A stretch of DNA of 64,000 nt from Paracyclopina nana (taxonomy: Eukaryota > Arthropoda > Copepoda > Cyclopoida > Cyclopettidae): assembly GCA_019096065.1 (NCBI GenBank), contig JAGUCH010000003.1:3472001-3536000 (forward strand). Reading direction: 5' to 3'. Position 1 is the stretch's first letter. Every line of letters begins with the position of its first letter. A model generated the notes under the pieces. It ran no database searches. It was not told the origin of the DNA and worked only from the letters and a program-made list of their open reading frames with translations. A program made the position numbers and the translations under genes. Positions 1 through 12,365 of the stretch are shown in pieces.

Positions 1-2185
1 ATGAAGTCCACATTTGTGGTAAGCATAAGTGTTTGGCAGCTGCACAACTCCTAATAAACTCTTTGTAGGTAATTTTGGCTTCCTGCTTGCTAAGCCAGGC
101 TATGGCTGTCCCCATCACCCCTTTTGGACTCATTCAAAAAGCCTTGAGCAAAAGGCAGTCTAACTACGGGCAACCCACTGCTGTGATTGCAGCTGCCCCA
201 GCTTCCTACGGAGCCAGCCAAGCTTGCCGAACGGTCAATGAGCAGCAGTGTGACACTGTTAATGAGCAGCAATGTAACACTGTGAACCGCCAGCAGTGTA
301 ACACTGTCAACCGCCAGCAATGCTCCACTGTCAACGAGCAGCAGTGCAGCACCGTCAACGAGCCGGTCTGCAACACTGTGCAGAAGCAACAGTGCAGCAC
401 TGTCAATGAGCAGCAATGCCGAACCGTCACCGATACCGTCAACGAGGAACAGTGCAGAACCGTCAATGAGCAACAATGCCAAACTGTCAATGAACAGCAA
501 TGCTCAACGGTGAATGAGCAGCAATGCCAAACCGTCACGGACACAGTCAACGAGGAACAGTGCTCAACTGTCAACGAGCAGGTCTGCAATACCCTCAACG
601 AGCAGCAATGTCGTACTGTCCAGGATACTGTGACTGAGAACCAGTGCAGCACCGTCAACGAGCAACAATGCCAGACTGTCACTGACACCGTCAACGAGCA
701 GCAGTGTGACACTGTCAATGAGCAAGTATGCAACACTGTCTTCGATACAGTCAATGAGCAGCAATGCCGTACCGTCCAAGAGGAGAAATGCGAGATCCAG
801 TACATGACCCAATATGAGGAGCAATGCCGCACTGTCCAGGAGCAGGAGTGCAACACCGTCAATGAGCAGCAGTGCAGCACCGTCAACGAGCAGGTCTGCG
901 AAACTGTCCAAGAGCAGCAATGCACAACTGTCCAGGAGCCCCAATGCACCACTGTGAATGAGCAAGTGTGCAACACTGTCAACGAGCAGGTTTGCAACAC
1001 TGTCACAGACACTGTCAAGGAGCAGGTGTGCAACACCGTCAACGAGCAGCAATGTAAGACAGTTCAAGAGCAGCAATGCAACACTGTCAACGAGCAAGTT
1101 TGCCAAGAGGTCTGTGACAATCAATCAACCTATGGTGGTGCTTCATCAGCACCTGCCAATTATGGTGGAGCACAATCTGCACCGGCTGGCTACGGAGCTG
1201 CCCCTGCCTGCAGGCAAGAGTGCAGAAGCGTCCCAAGGCAAGAATGTAGGAGTGTACCCCGCCAGGAGTGCCAGAATGTTCCCAGACAGCAATGCCAAAA
1301 TGTACCCAGACAAGTTGCTCGACAAGAGTGCAACAACGTACCAAGGCAGCAATGCCAAAACGTGCCCAGGCAGCAATGCCAAAATGTTCCCAGGCAGCAG
1401 TGCCAGAATGTGCCCAGGCAGCAATGCCAAAATGTACCCAGGCAGCAGTGCCAGAACGTCCCAAGACAGGAGTGCAGGAATGTTCCTCGCCAGTCTTGCG
1501 AGTCTGTCCCAAGGCAAGTGGAAGAGCAAGTCTGTCAAAACATCCCCAGGCAAGCTTGTGAAAATGTCCCCAGACAAGTACCCAGACAGGAGTGCCAGAA
1601 TGTCCCTCGGCAAGAGTGTAGGAATGTCCCCAGACAAGTGGCCAGGCAGGAGTGCCAAAATGTCCCGAGGCAAGTGTGCAACCCAGTTCAGAGGCAGGTG
1701 CCAAGACAGGAATGCAGCAATGTCCCCAGACAACAATGCCAAAATGTACCTCGACAGCAGTGCCAAAATGTCCCAAGGTAACAAAGTTGAACGGCCTAAT
1801 CATAACTCGTCATTGATTTGTTGCATCTTTTTTCAGACAAGTTCAAAGGCAGGAATGTAGGAATGTTCCCAGACAGCAATGTCAAAATGTACCCAGACAG
1901 CAATGCCAGACCGTTCCTCAGCAAGCCTGCGAAAATGTCCCCAGGCAAGTACAACGGCAAGAGTGCCAGAACGTACCCAGGCAACAATGCCAGAACGTAC
2001 CCGAACAGGTATGCAACAATGTCCCAAGACAACAATGCCGAAGCGTTCCCAAACAGCAATGCCAGAACGTGCCTGAACAAGTGTGCCAAAATGTACCTGA
2101 GCAAGTCTGCCAGAATGTCCCCAGGCAGCAATGCCGAACCATCCCAAGAGAAGTTTGCGACCAACAGTCCGGATATGCTGGTTAA
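1..2185 (+). CDS. Secreted cysteine-octad repeat protein
   Basis: I do not recognise a named family. The ATG is at base 1. Exon 1 (1-18) joins exon 2 (69-1777) and exon 3 (1837-2185) across two short GT-AG introns, and the frame is continuous at both junctions. The N-terminus MKSTFVVILASCLLSQAMA is a clear signal peptide. Almost all the rest is an 8-residue repeat with one cysteine per repeat. The first half uses units of the form C-x-TVNEQQ, with interspersed TVTDTVNEEQ variants. A short Gly/Ala/Tyr-rich linker (near residues 360-390) separates these from a second half built of C-x-NVPRQQ units. The ending DQQSGYAG precedes TAA, and AATAAA lies at 2329. Periodic cysteines with Gln/Glu/Arg suggest a disulfide-crosslinked extracellular, cuticular, silk-like or adhesive material, but this is inference. 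Long open frames on the opposite strand are by-products of the repeats. The real 5' UTR lies outside the window. Confidence 0.85.
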
Positions 2186-2328
2186 TAAGGCCATTTTCTC
2201 CGATATCCTCTCTGAATATCTGCCCAGTGTTTTTCCCTCGCTCAATTCCTGGCACCGAATCTCTCTATTATTACCATTCTTATACCACTCTACTATTTAA
2301 CACCTACTTTTTTGGCCTATATTTATGG

Positions 2329-2334
2329 AATAAA
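2329..2334 (+). terminator. Polyadenylation signal of the cysteine-repeat gene
   Basis: An AATAAA hexamer lies about 145 bases after the stop codon of the cysteine-repeat gene, in an AT-rich 3' region with no competing signal closer to the stop. Confidence 0.6.
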
Positions 2335-5300
2335 ACCTCTACATCCGAGAAAAAAGTCTGGGCTTGAGACAAAATGCGTGAAACTGCTTGCACATTCTAG
2401 ATGGATGCGCGCAAATAGGCGTAATTCGGTTATGTTCCTTCAAGATCTCTTCTCCACATGGCTACCTTCTATGTTGTAGAAATAATTGATGATATTTGCT
2501 CCACAGCAGGTTGCCATTTTGAAAGCCATCATATATTTTACCACCTTCATATTTATACTAATTAATAATCAGAGTAAGGTTTTATTTTTTATGTGTCGAG
2601 CCGAGTGTAAAGGACACGCTTTGTTAAGTGAGTGCAGATTTTATGCTGGTAAAATCAATGATGCTTTGCAAAAATGCAGAATTTACCGGCTAGCTTTGTG
2701 GAAAAAAAGGTGAAAGAACAGTCATAAATGTAATTTTAAAGCTGACATTTTCAGCGGGATAGTTAATATTCTCATCTATTCATGCAGCTTTTTTTCGTAT
2801 TCTTTGCACTACTTTGCAGCAGATGACCACAAAGCCAAATGAAGACAAAAACAATCAGACTTTTTTACAAATTGGTGCACTTCCTCGTTAATGATGCATT
2901 ATTCTTGCGCTTGATCTTTAAGGTCTTCATAATTGCAGTATCACACAGGGTCTTTCAAAAAGTACTTTATCTCCCAAAAGTCTTTGATGCGAAGTTTTCA
3001 TTTATGAAACGTGGATGTGCCATTACTTTTCACACCTCCATGACCACTCTATCGTTTCCAATGGATATCCTGAAATTTTGCCTATTAACTGATGATGCAA
3101 TTTTGTAGTCTAGTCATGATCCTCAGGGATGACAATTATTGGTGCTTAACTGGCATCAAAATGAGCTGCAGTTTAATGGGCCATTTCAGTGCTGCCATTA
3201 CAGAATGAATTTGCTATTCATTGATTACGAGTGACTAGCGCAGAATCATGGAGCTTCTCAGACCGTGAAGCTAGTTCAAGATTACAAAGTCAAGGCTTTA
3301 ATAAAAAAGATCCATTTTATTACTGATGCCATCAATGCCACAAAATGCATGTCATTTCTGCAAACATGTCCACCATATGGTGTTGCTTTGTTCAACTGCT
3401 CAGTCCACACAAAACGAGAGGGCTACTTATCTTGGCAAAACCAATAAAAAGGAACTGTTGCAATAACAAAAGTACACATAAGGCAAATAGCTCAAAGTTG
3501 CATTAGATTTAACTGCAGTCCTCTCAAAGAAATAAGGACCCTGCAAACACAGTCTGGCCAATGCTTAAGGCATAGATAGCCTCCAGCAATAACAGTTGCA
3601 CAGTTAATTTTATAAGAAAAAAAACATATGCACAATAAAATATGAAGCAGGCTGACCAAGTGAGGCTTAGAGAGGATCTGAATTTTATGTTGCTGATGAT
3701 GGGGGACATGTAATTTTTAAGTAGCTGCATTTTCTCACAGGCCAGATAGTTCTGTCCATTAAAATGGTGCTGAGGATATATATCTGGAAAATAGTTATTG
3801 ATGCCTCACAAAAATCCCACATATAAGACGCTTACAAGCTCATCTTGGCGTGCGTAGCTGAGCCAATTTTGGATCAGATTAAAAATTAAAGTGTACATAT
3901 TTTTGGCACAAAAATCGTAAAAATGCGATTTGTATAAGAAGTATAGTTATAGGCGTAAAATTCCACGTTGCTAATCTTGAACATTGATCATATGCTAAAA
4001 CCTATGCATATGCTAAAGTACACCCGCTGTCTAGCTATTGATGCATGAATTCTTTTCATGGTATGTATGCAATATTTCAACGCAAGCCTGCGTCAGATGG
4101 TGGTGACCAAAAGGTTAAAGTCAAAATTGCCACAAAATGAGCTCAGATTTCATATTAAAAGCAAAAAACTTCAAAATCATGTCACGAGATGGTGATCATC
4201 TATAATAGAGTTTGTAATTGGAATTTTCAGCTCTAATTAAGGAAGTAAGGTAGCAAGATATCCTTGAATGCCTCAAGATAGACCTACATTGACATTTTAC
4301 TACACCTGATTGAATTTTAAATATTTAACCTAAATCAGGCAATCAAAACGTTCTTATGAGTCACGAAATATGCATCGGTTATTACAGCAGTTAAATATAG
4401 TTTGGCTCTGACCCAATGGATGAAAGCGGCACAGAGATGACAGTTGACCTTGGCCTTGCTGCAATAAAATTGCAAAAAGTCATAAATATCCGAAATTTGC
4501 GATTTCGTTGCTCTTGGCGCGACTAATCCTTCCTCATAATTGATACAAATCATCAATCTTAAGCGAGTGGTGTTAAAATTATTGTTTCAACCTTGAAAAT
4601 ACTTTGCCCCATAATAAACCACTTGTTATAAGTTAATAGGTCTTGTATAGCTTAACTGAAAACAGCAAAAACACAATTGACCCTTGTGAGCAAGCTTCTT
4701 TCACTAAGATGCTAATTAGCAAATTGCAGGCGCACGCTGTATGTTGTATATTATTACAGCCATAAATCATGCCTAAAAAACAAATACTCTCAGCCAATAT
4801 TTCCGCAAACTTTGTTGCTTTTCGGCTGGAAAAAAATCAGAGTGAAATTATTACACCTCGATTGCATCGTAAGTTGCACTATGAAAACCTTGAGAAAGAA
4901 CTTGGCAATTGTGCTGCAGCTAGCACTGACATCATCAGGAAATGAAAAAATACCTTTTTTACTCCTTCATCCAACCTTGCCATCGTCATGGCATCCTTAG
5001 GCGGGCACAAATTAAAACTCTTTTTCAATTGTCGGACCATTGAATATACATTATTCAATGCAATTGAGCAATTAGCTGTAGACAATTGTTTCATTAAGCT
5101 TTCTTTGTGTCCTTTGGTTTTTGCTATTGAACAACTTGATTAAAAAAATAAATACATAAACAAAAGTATTATAAATTGACTCAGTATAGATTCTCTCAGT
5201 GACAATTAATAACTAAATCGAGTGGCTGCTGATGATTGTCTATAGGGAACAATTAGAAAAGCCATAATCCAACTGGCGGGCCGGCTTTGAAATTTTGGTT

Positions 5301-5447
5301 GTCAAAAATCTGCCTTGCGTTGGTTGACAAAAGTTCTCATCTCGGCTTTTCTCTAGAAGTTTGCTTGTAACTAAAACTAAAATATAGTCACCAAAATCAT
5401 ATGCTATTTTTGAATATAATTTATTAAGATTTGACTAATTTGCAACC
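2335..5447. other. Gene-free AT-rich stretch
   Basis: Only short open frames (under 90 codons) occur here, with no recognisable domains, splice-linked exons or RNA genes. The sequence is AT-rich and shows no obvious tandem repeat. I see nothing to annotate. Confidence 0.6.
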
Positions 5448-6973
5448 GGTAGTGTCTAAATAGGGCAAACAAAGGCAAACAACAGCAAACAACGGCAAAC
5501 AAGGCAAACTAGGCTAACAAGGGCAAACAGGGGCAAACAGAGGCAAACAAGGGCAAACAAAGGCAAACAAATTATTTAGGTCTTTATTATGCCTTTTTGG
5601 CCTTGAATAATGTGAATGTCATGACAGAAGACCAATAAAGTCAGTTTCGGGCCAATAAAGCATCCTGAAAGTTTGTTTGGCCCATAATCGACTTTTCGCT
5701 TTTACGCGTTAAAAGCGAAAAGTACAAAACTGCTGCAATAATGAGCAAGTGAACTTTTTCTGGCCTTTTTGGCCTTCCACACCAAGGTAAGGCTCAAAGT
5801 AAGGCCTAGTAACATGAATCAGCTAATTTCAATCACTTCAGAGTTTTTTTGCCCCTATTGGAATTTGTTTGCCCTATTTCTTTCACGGTGCAGTAATTAT
5901 GGGCAAACAAATTATCTATTCTTTTATCATGGCCTTTTTGGCATTGAATAATGTAAATGACATGACAAAAGACCGATGAAGCATCTTGAAAGTTTGTTTG
6001 GCCCATAATTGACTTTGCACTTTTGTGCGCAAAAAGCGAAAAGTGCAAAACTGTTGCAATATTGAGCAAGTGAACTGTTTCTGGCCTTTTTGGCCTTCCA
6101 CACCAAGGTAAGGCTCAAAGTAAGGCCTAGTAACATGAACCATGTTATTTCCATCCCTTCAGAGGTTGTTTGCCCCTATTGGAATTTGTTTGCCCTATTT
6201 CTTTCACAGTGTTGTACTGTTATGGGCAAACAAATTATCTATATTTTTATTTTTTTGATTAGGGCCATTATTTTGGCCTTGTTGGCCTTGAATAATGTAA
6301 TTCTCAATGTAAGACCTTTAGAGACCTTTAAAAAGGCTTAAGTAAAAGCATAAATGATTTGTTTGCCCCTAACAGTGAAGGAAATTGGGCAAACAAATTC
6401 TAATAATGGCAAACAGCCTCTGATGGAACGGAAATAAGCTGACTCATGTTACTGGGACTTCCCTAGAGTCTTACCTTGGTGTGGAAGGCCAAAAAGGCCA
6501 GAAAAAGTTCACTTGCTCAATAATGCAGCATTTTTGCACTTTTCGCTTTTTACGCGCAAAAGTGAAAAGTCGATTATGGGGCAAACAAACTTTCTGCAAG
6601 CTGCATTTGCCCTAAGGTGACTTGATTGGTCCTCTCTGATTTCATTCTCATGATTCAAAGCCAAAAAGGCCGAAATAAAAGCCTTAATTATTCTAACATT
6701 GCTGCACAATGAAGGAAATAGTGCAAACAAACTCTGAATGGATTGAAATAAGAAGATTCACATTACTTGGCCTTACTTTGAGCCTCACTTTGGGTCTTAC
6801 TTTGTTTGCCTATGTTTGTCCTTGTGTGCAATGCATTTTTATTTGGTTTGCCCTCGTTACTAATGCATGATTATTTTGTTTGCCTCTGTTTGCCTTTGTT
6901 TTTGATGCATTTTTATTTTGTTTGCCCTTGTTTGCCCTTGTTTGCCCTTGTTTGCCTTATTTAGACACGCCCT
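5448..6973. mobile_element. Non-autonomous element with inverted termini rich in GGCAAACA
   Basis: The left end reads GTGTCTAAATAGGGCAAACAA (from 5452). The right end, read on the minus strand from about 6968, gives GTGTCTAAATAAGGCAAACAA, so the termini are near-perfect inverted repeats. Inside each end is a run of degenerate GGCAAACAA units: 5461-5575 on plus, and 6795-6957 as the complement TTTGCCCTTG. The octamer TTGCAACC occurs just outside both ends (5440-5447 and 6974-6981) and may be a target-site duplication. The interior holds two direct copies of a roughly 320-bp block (compare about 5640-5940 with 5960-6260; a marker offset by 321 bases is at 5769 and 6090). A partial inverted copy lies at about 6430-6640. 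No transposase-like frame is present, so this looks like a MITE or foldback element. Confidence 0.7.
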
Positions 6974-9000
6974 TTGCAACCCTTGTATTTCTTTTTTTAA
7001 CATAAGTTTCATGAAACTATTTAGCCTGATCACTACTTTTGGGCTGGCTTTTTCCAACTTTTCTTAGCTTTTCCATGCCAGTACAAAAACTACAGCATGG
7101 CAGACATCATTGCAAGAAAGTACTTTTTGCTATATTTTTTCAAAAAATTGCCTGTTTTGTCAAAATCTTGGCTATTTTTATTTAATCCTCTCAAGTTGAA
7201 CCTGCTAGTTTGGAACTGTAAGAGAATTGAGTAAGGTAATCTAAGGCATTTTTCTCATTTTCGATCCATCATGCTCAAGCCTGGATATGATATGTCTCAT
7301 GATCCAAAATTCCTTGACTTTCATGAAAATTGCTCAAATCTGTACCATTCTGTTCCTTGTTTAATTATAAATGTTACAAGCACCATCTGAGCACTTTCTT
7401 TGCCACTTGTTTAACTAAATTAGCAAAAACAGCTTTGTTTATGTTTCTGATAATGTGCTATTTTTTCGGCAATTGTGACGCGTGAACGCATGCACGCCAG
7501 ACAGCCAAAAATTCAGCACCATCTATTGCATTATGCTTGTCTTTTGTTCCCTATTTGATCTGCTCTTTGACGAGTGGTGGGAACGTTGAAGGTTCACGGG
7601 ATATGGTGGCATCTGAAGCCTCATTGATTGGCCCTAAAAGGTGAAAAATTAGGTCGACCTGACTTACATCCTTGATTCAAGCACTAATCTAAATAATGAA
7701 ATCTTCGAGTACAGCCATATAAGTTTACCTGAATTCTTAGTGGCTGCTGGTGCAATGCTTTGGCATGATATTTCGACCTGGTAGGAAACCTTTTGAAAGC
7801 ATTCAAACCTCTGATTAAATTGAACCTGGAGCCAAAGGAATTTCTCTTAAAAACCTCCGGCCTCCTCAATCTTTTTTATCATTGAATGTGGATATTGCAG
7901 GAGGATGGCTGGTTTTCGCTTGGATTGAGGAGCCCAATCATCAGACCTAAATCAACAAATTATGATTAAACGAACAACTGAAGCTGATAGAAATAAAAAT
8001 GCCTCTTTGAAAGACCAAGCTAAAGTTTCTCTTTATAAATATCGCTCATTTTCCCAATGCATACAGTTGCAACTTGCTAGGAAAATGAAGAAATCACAAA
8101 ATCAATCAATCTTTTGCAAATCTCAAGAATGCAAGCAGAAAAAGTTAGTCTGTAATTGCTTCTATTTTTCTAGGTGATGATGTGGTTGATCCTAGCTTGT
8201 GAAGCAGAGACATTCTTAGTCATGGCCACAACACCATCCTCTAAGATTACATCGAAAATGGGAGTTAGGCCTCGTTTTGGTTACGCCTGAAGTAAGCCTC
8301 CTGACCGCCAATATGAATATCGATTCGAGGAAGAAAACCCTAGCTTTTTCTACGAGCACCGCAATCTCGGAGAGCAAGTAATAAACAAAAATGGTTCTTT
8401 GATCTCTTTTTTCAATGCCACAGTGGCTCAAAATGCCGTCTAGACGCGCACAGGAAAAAAACTCGCGAAATCGAAGGAGTCAATTTTCATAGGGCCGTAA
8501 GCTAAAAACTAACATTCAGGGCTCCCAAGTCCGCAAATTTCCGCAGCCAATTTTGATGAATAATCATTAAGTGGGGTCTGATTGACCTCTCAGTCATAAA
8601 AGAATAATTCAATTCGATTCCAATCAAAAGTTATGGATGCCCAAAAAGGGGCAAAAATGGCTATTCTACCATTTTTCTTGCTGAACACTTTTTCAAGCAA
8701 AGTTTGATTTTGAAGTCAAATTTGAATATGTATCTGTCAATTCAAACCATTTTTGGCTCTTTTCATTGCCTAGAAGTCAACCCAATTAGAAGTTGTAAAT
8801 TGATGGTTAAATGAGAATTCGCGCGATTTAGCGGATTTTCTCGTGCGCGTGAAAATGGCTTTTTGACCCACTGTGTTAATGCTCTTCTTTAGGAAGGTTT
8901 AGCTGCCTTGGGCCAAAGGCTAAAAATGATCGCGCTTGCTAAAGATGACGAAATCCCAGTTATGAAGAAAGATCAGGGTGAAAGGAGGAGGATGGATAAT
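6974..9000. other. Gene-free stretch
   Basis: Short frames only (at most about 71 codons), none with a recognisable domain or with partner exons. No RNA gene or structured repeat was seen. Confidence 0.55.
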
Positions 9001-9004
9001 CACC

Positions 9005-10515
9005 TCAATATACGCAATATGCGCAGCAAACTACTAAAATACGCAACATGCGCAACTACTAAAATGCACAACATGCACAATTTCCATGATTGTATCATAT
9101 TTTTTTGAAACCAACATGTTTTATTTTCTAATAATTGTCATTTACTAATACATGCTAATTAAAAATGTCAACTTGACAAAATAATTTGAAAAAAAGTTTA
9201 TTAAAAAAATCTAATCTATGTAATAAAATTATAACTGCTTGATTTAATTACCAACAACATATGTAGACTTCAAGTTTGTTGCGCATTTTAGTTGCTACTA
9301 AAATGCACAACATGCGCAACAGCTCTAATAGTTCCCTACCCCCTCAGCAAAAGTTAGACCCCAAGAAAAATCCCTGAGAGGTTGGGAAAAATTTGAGAAC
9401 CGAGCAACTATTTTTCATTCGAGCGCAGTAACTGAAAATCCCTGGTTTGTTGAAATTCCAAGACAAGCTCGACCTACTATTTAGATCCATCATACAGCGA
9501 CCCAAGTGAACTAGCTGTGAGCTGTGGCTTCGAGCTGAATACTTAGACTCAATTTGGTCTCAGTCTCAAATCTCAGCTGAGTCACCGACGTCCAATTGAT
9601 GCCATTGCACTGCAATTTGCAATTAACATTTTTCAACAGACTTACAAAACTAAACCTGCAAATTGAGGCTGCTCATGACCAAGATTGCAATTTGAGGCTG
9701 TTTAAGATGAAAAATAAGGCCAATTAAGACTACAAAAGTGAGGCCACTTGAGACTATGATTTGAGGCTGCTAAAGACTGCAAAATGAATGCTACTAAAGA
9801 TGACAAATTGAGGCCGTTCATGACAAGAATTGAGGCTACTCAAGCTTCAAATTGAGGCCGCTCAAGAATTTGATTTGAGGCTCCTAAAGACTGAAAAATG
9901 AAGGCTGCTAAAAACTACAAATTGAGGCCGTTCATGACTCAAATTTGACCTTGCAGCAAGAATTTTGCGTTTTCTTAGTAGTATAAGGTGATGTGCAAGT
10001 TTTTGCATTAGTAGCACTACATAATTCTTTCTGTTAGCCTACTTCTAGAAAAGTTACCTTCATAACGTAACGATATTTACCCCGCAAGTTTGGTCCATTC
10101 TGACTTAAGATTTTTACTTATCCAATGCTATGTTGGGGATGAAAAAAAGTAGCTCAGTTCTCAAATTTTTCACTATTATATTTATTTTGTTATGTCTTAC
10201 CAACCATTTTGGGCTTGTTGCGCGTGTTGCGCATTTTAGTAGGCACTAAAATGCGCAACACACTTTGATTTGAAAAAATTTTCTAAAATAAGTCATAGAA
10301 CATTAAACAATATTATAAACAAGTTTAGTCAGTGAAATATCAGATTTTTAAAGTTTTCAAATCCATTAATTTATTCCAGCTGCAAAAGGATGTTTAGAAG
10401 GTTCAACTCCAAAAAAATATTCATAATTATTGCGCATGTTGCGTATTTTAGTAGTTGCGCATGTTGCGTATTTTAGTAGTTTGTTGCGCATATTGCGTAT
10501 ATTGCGCATATTTGA
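9005..10515. mobile_element. Composite of inverted GCGCAA-rich foldback repeats
   Basis: The left edge (about 9010-9078) reads as alternating ACGCAATATGCGCA and ACTACTAAAATACGCAACATGCGC units. The right edge (about 10426-10515) is its reverse complement over some 70 bases with few mismatches. Each edge also has an inner partner in inverted orientation: 9276-9322 (TTGTTGCGCATTTTAG...) and 10217-10260. The block is therefore two similar foldback units of about 300 bp each, facing one another across about 890 bp. There is no coding frame. Termini this rich in ATGCGCAA/TTGCGCAT palindromes would form strong hairpins. A foldback-type MITE pair, or a larger non-autonomous element with subterminal hairpins, are the likeliest readings. 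Confidence 0.6.
9661..9948. repeat. Degenerate minisatellite, unit about 27-30 bp
   Basis: About ten diverged copies of a unit close to AATTGAGGCTGCTAAAGACT run head to tail. The core TGAGGC recurs roughly every 27-30 bases, with variants such as TGAGGCCGTTCATGAC and TGAGGCTACTCAAG. It sits between the two halves of the GCGCAA inverted-repeat composite. All frames carry stops, so it is non-coding. Confidence 0.7.
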
Positions 10516-11423
10516 GACCTGATTGGATATTCAACTTTTTCTCGTTTGCTCGCGACGCAGCGATTCCAGGGCGTAGCTTTGCAGCGAAACCTGGCTATTT
10601 TTGTAACTAACATTTTCCGGTTGTCAAATTGAGATATTTGTCATCACTGATTAAATAAAGGTAATTTAAGGAAACAATTTTATTATTACATACTGGCAAA
10701 AGATCCCAGCCAAATCCCGATTGCTTAATCCTGAAAGATGTTGCAGCAAAAAGGAAAGGTGGAAACTCCTCTTGAAGAGTTCATATGGAAAAAAATGAAA
10801 GCAACTCTGCTAATAGTGACAAAAACAGCAATAGCTTCTTTAAGGATCATTCATTCCATGGATTTAACTTTGTAGTTGGCTGAGATTTCCAAAAAGAAGC
10901 CAAGGATTGAAATCAGAGCAAGATCAAGATATAAATGGACTTTGAAGCAAGAAGAAAAGACTCAGGAGCAACTTGAGAACAATAGGGAGGAGGCTCTAGC
11001 CAAGGCCTGACCTTGCTAGAACTCATGAACGTGTTAGCCCTTAGCACAACACTATCTCAAAGAAGCTCAACTCAAAAAAGCCAGAACTCAGAAGTGGTTA
11101 TGTTATTACAAAAGTGTCATACTTTCAGGGCTAGTCCGTATGTTATCTATTTCTGAAGCTAGAAAGGGTAGTAATTTCGCCCATACTTAATAGTTTGTCT
11201 ATATCAAAGAATAATAGCTTTCTTGTCTTTCAAGACAACTCAACTTTTGCCTTTTTAAGGATTTTAAAAGTGCTCTCATGACTAAATATTATGTAGTAAG
11301 TTATAATCAGCATACTTTACTTTCTCTCACCTAGATGAAAAATTAAATCGGCCACTAAAAATAAGAATAAGTCGGACATTTCAGCTACAATTAATTTTTA
11401 TCCTAATTTTGGCATGACGCGAT
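10516..11423. other. Gene-free stretch between repeats
   Basis: No open frame of note and no clear repeat structure. It separates the GCGCAA composite from the first permuted repeat copy. Confidence 0.5.
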
Positions 11424-11674
11424 TAAGAGTGAGAATCCCATAGCAGTGCAGAAGGAGTCTAGTGGCTCCGACAGCTTTTCAAAAATCTTATGGAGCACTT
11501 CAAAAATATTCCTAAACCTGGTATCTTCCTTCTCTGAAGCAGCTCTTATTTTGGCTTTACAAGAATGTACTCTCAAATGATTCCAGCTCAATGCCAGCAT
11601 TGAAAGCATCTTCTTCCTCTTAGATAACCATCTCATCATCATCATTGGCAAACAACTCATTGCAGCTTGAAAAA
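11424..11674 (-). repeat. Inverted, permuted repeat copy 1 (possible transposase relic)
   Basis: Read on the minus strand, this contains two joined blocks. Block B (about 11674 down to 11497) includes a frame with SCLPMMMMRW and KKMLSMLALSWNHLRVHSC. Block A (about 11496 down to 11424) includes EKLSEPLDSFCTAMGFSLL. Both blocks recur almost unchanged on the plus strand at 12623-12936, but in the opposite order (A then B, with about 55 bases between them). Near identity over some 240 bases points to a recent duplication. The peptide frame is short and no complete transposase is visible. Confidence 0.6.
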
Positions 11675-12365
11675 ATTATTGTCATACCTAGGTGTTCTCG
11701 ATTTTAGGGTTAGTTATTTCATAAAAACTAATACATTTACTGTTAAAGTACCCCCAAAAATGATCCCACACTATCATGACAATGATAAAAGTTGTTGAAT
11801 ATACCACATGTTTATAATAAAACATTTTCAGCTCAATATATTTAAGTTCATTTAACAAATATGTAAGTTTAAACAAGACTGATGTATGTTTATTATAAAA
11901 GTATCTTAAAAAGTAATCAAACCTCATTTTAGTAAAAATAAAAGTTGCTTACCACTGCCAATAATTATAATAAAATTTCATTTTTAGATGTGAAAAATGA
12001 ATTATGTAACATACAAACTTAATTCTTGCTACTAACACCATTTTTTCAAAAAACCATAAAACTTTTATTAAGGAAGTACCCCCAGATGCAGCCAAAACAA
12101 AAAATGACCGAAATAATTATTGTTCACAACATATAATAATTATAATAAAATTTCTTTTTTAGGCCATAAATCTGAAGTCTGTAAAACAAAGTTATATTGG
12201 CTAAAATTAGCAAAACTTTGACGGACAATATCAGGCTCTAAACAAAAAAGGGTCATTTTTTATTCTTTTATATGAAAGTACTAACCATTGGCTGACTCTG
12301 TGCAAAAAATGAAAAAAATTCATCCGCGGGAAGGTTCCTCAATTTTGCGACAGTTACCCCCTAAA
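11675..12365. other. AT-rich spacer between the permuted repeat copies
   Basis: The sequence is AT-rich, with two similar AATTATAATAAAATTT tracts near 11960 and 12140. There is no credible gene. It is probably interior sequence of the element that carries the two inverted repeat copies. Confidence 0.4.

Noticed and set aside
90-1124. Minus-strand open frames opposite the cysteine-repeat gene
   Set aside because: They are translations of the same 24-bp DNA repeat in other frames. They have no splice logic, and their composition (Leu/Ala/Asp or Cys/Ser/Val) follows mechanically from the plus-strand repeat.
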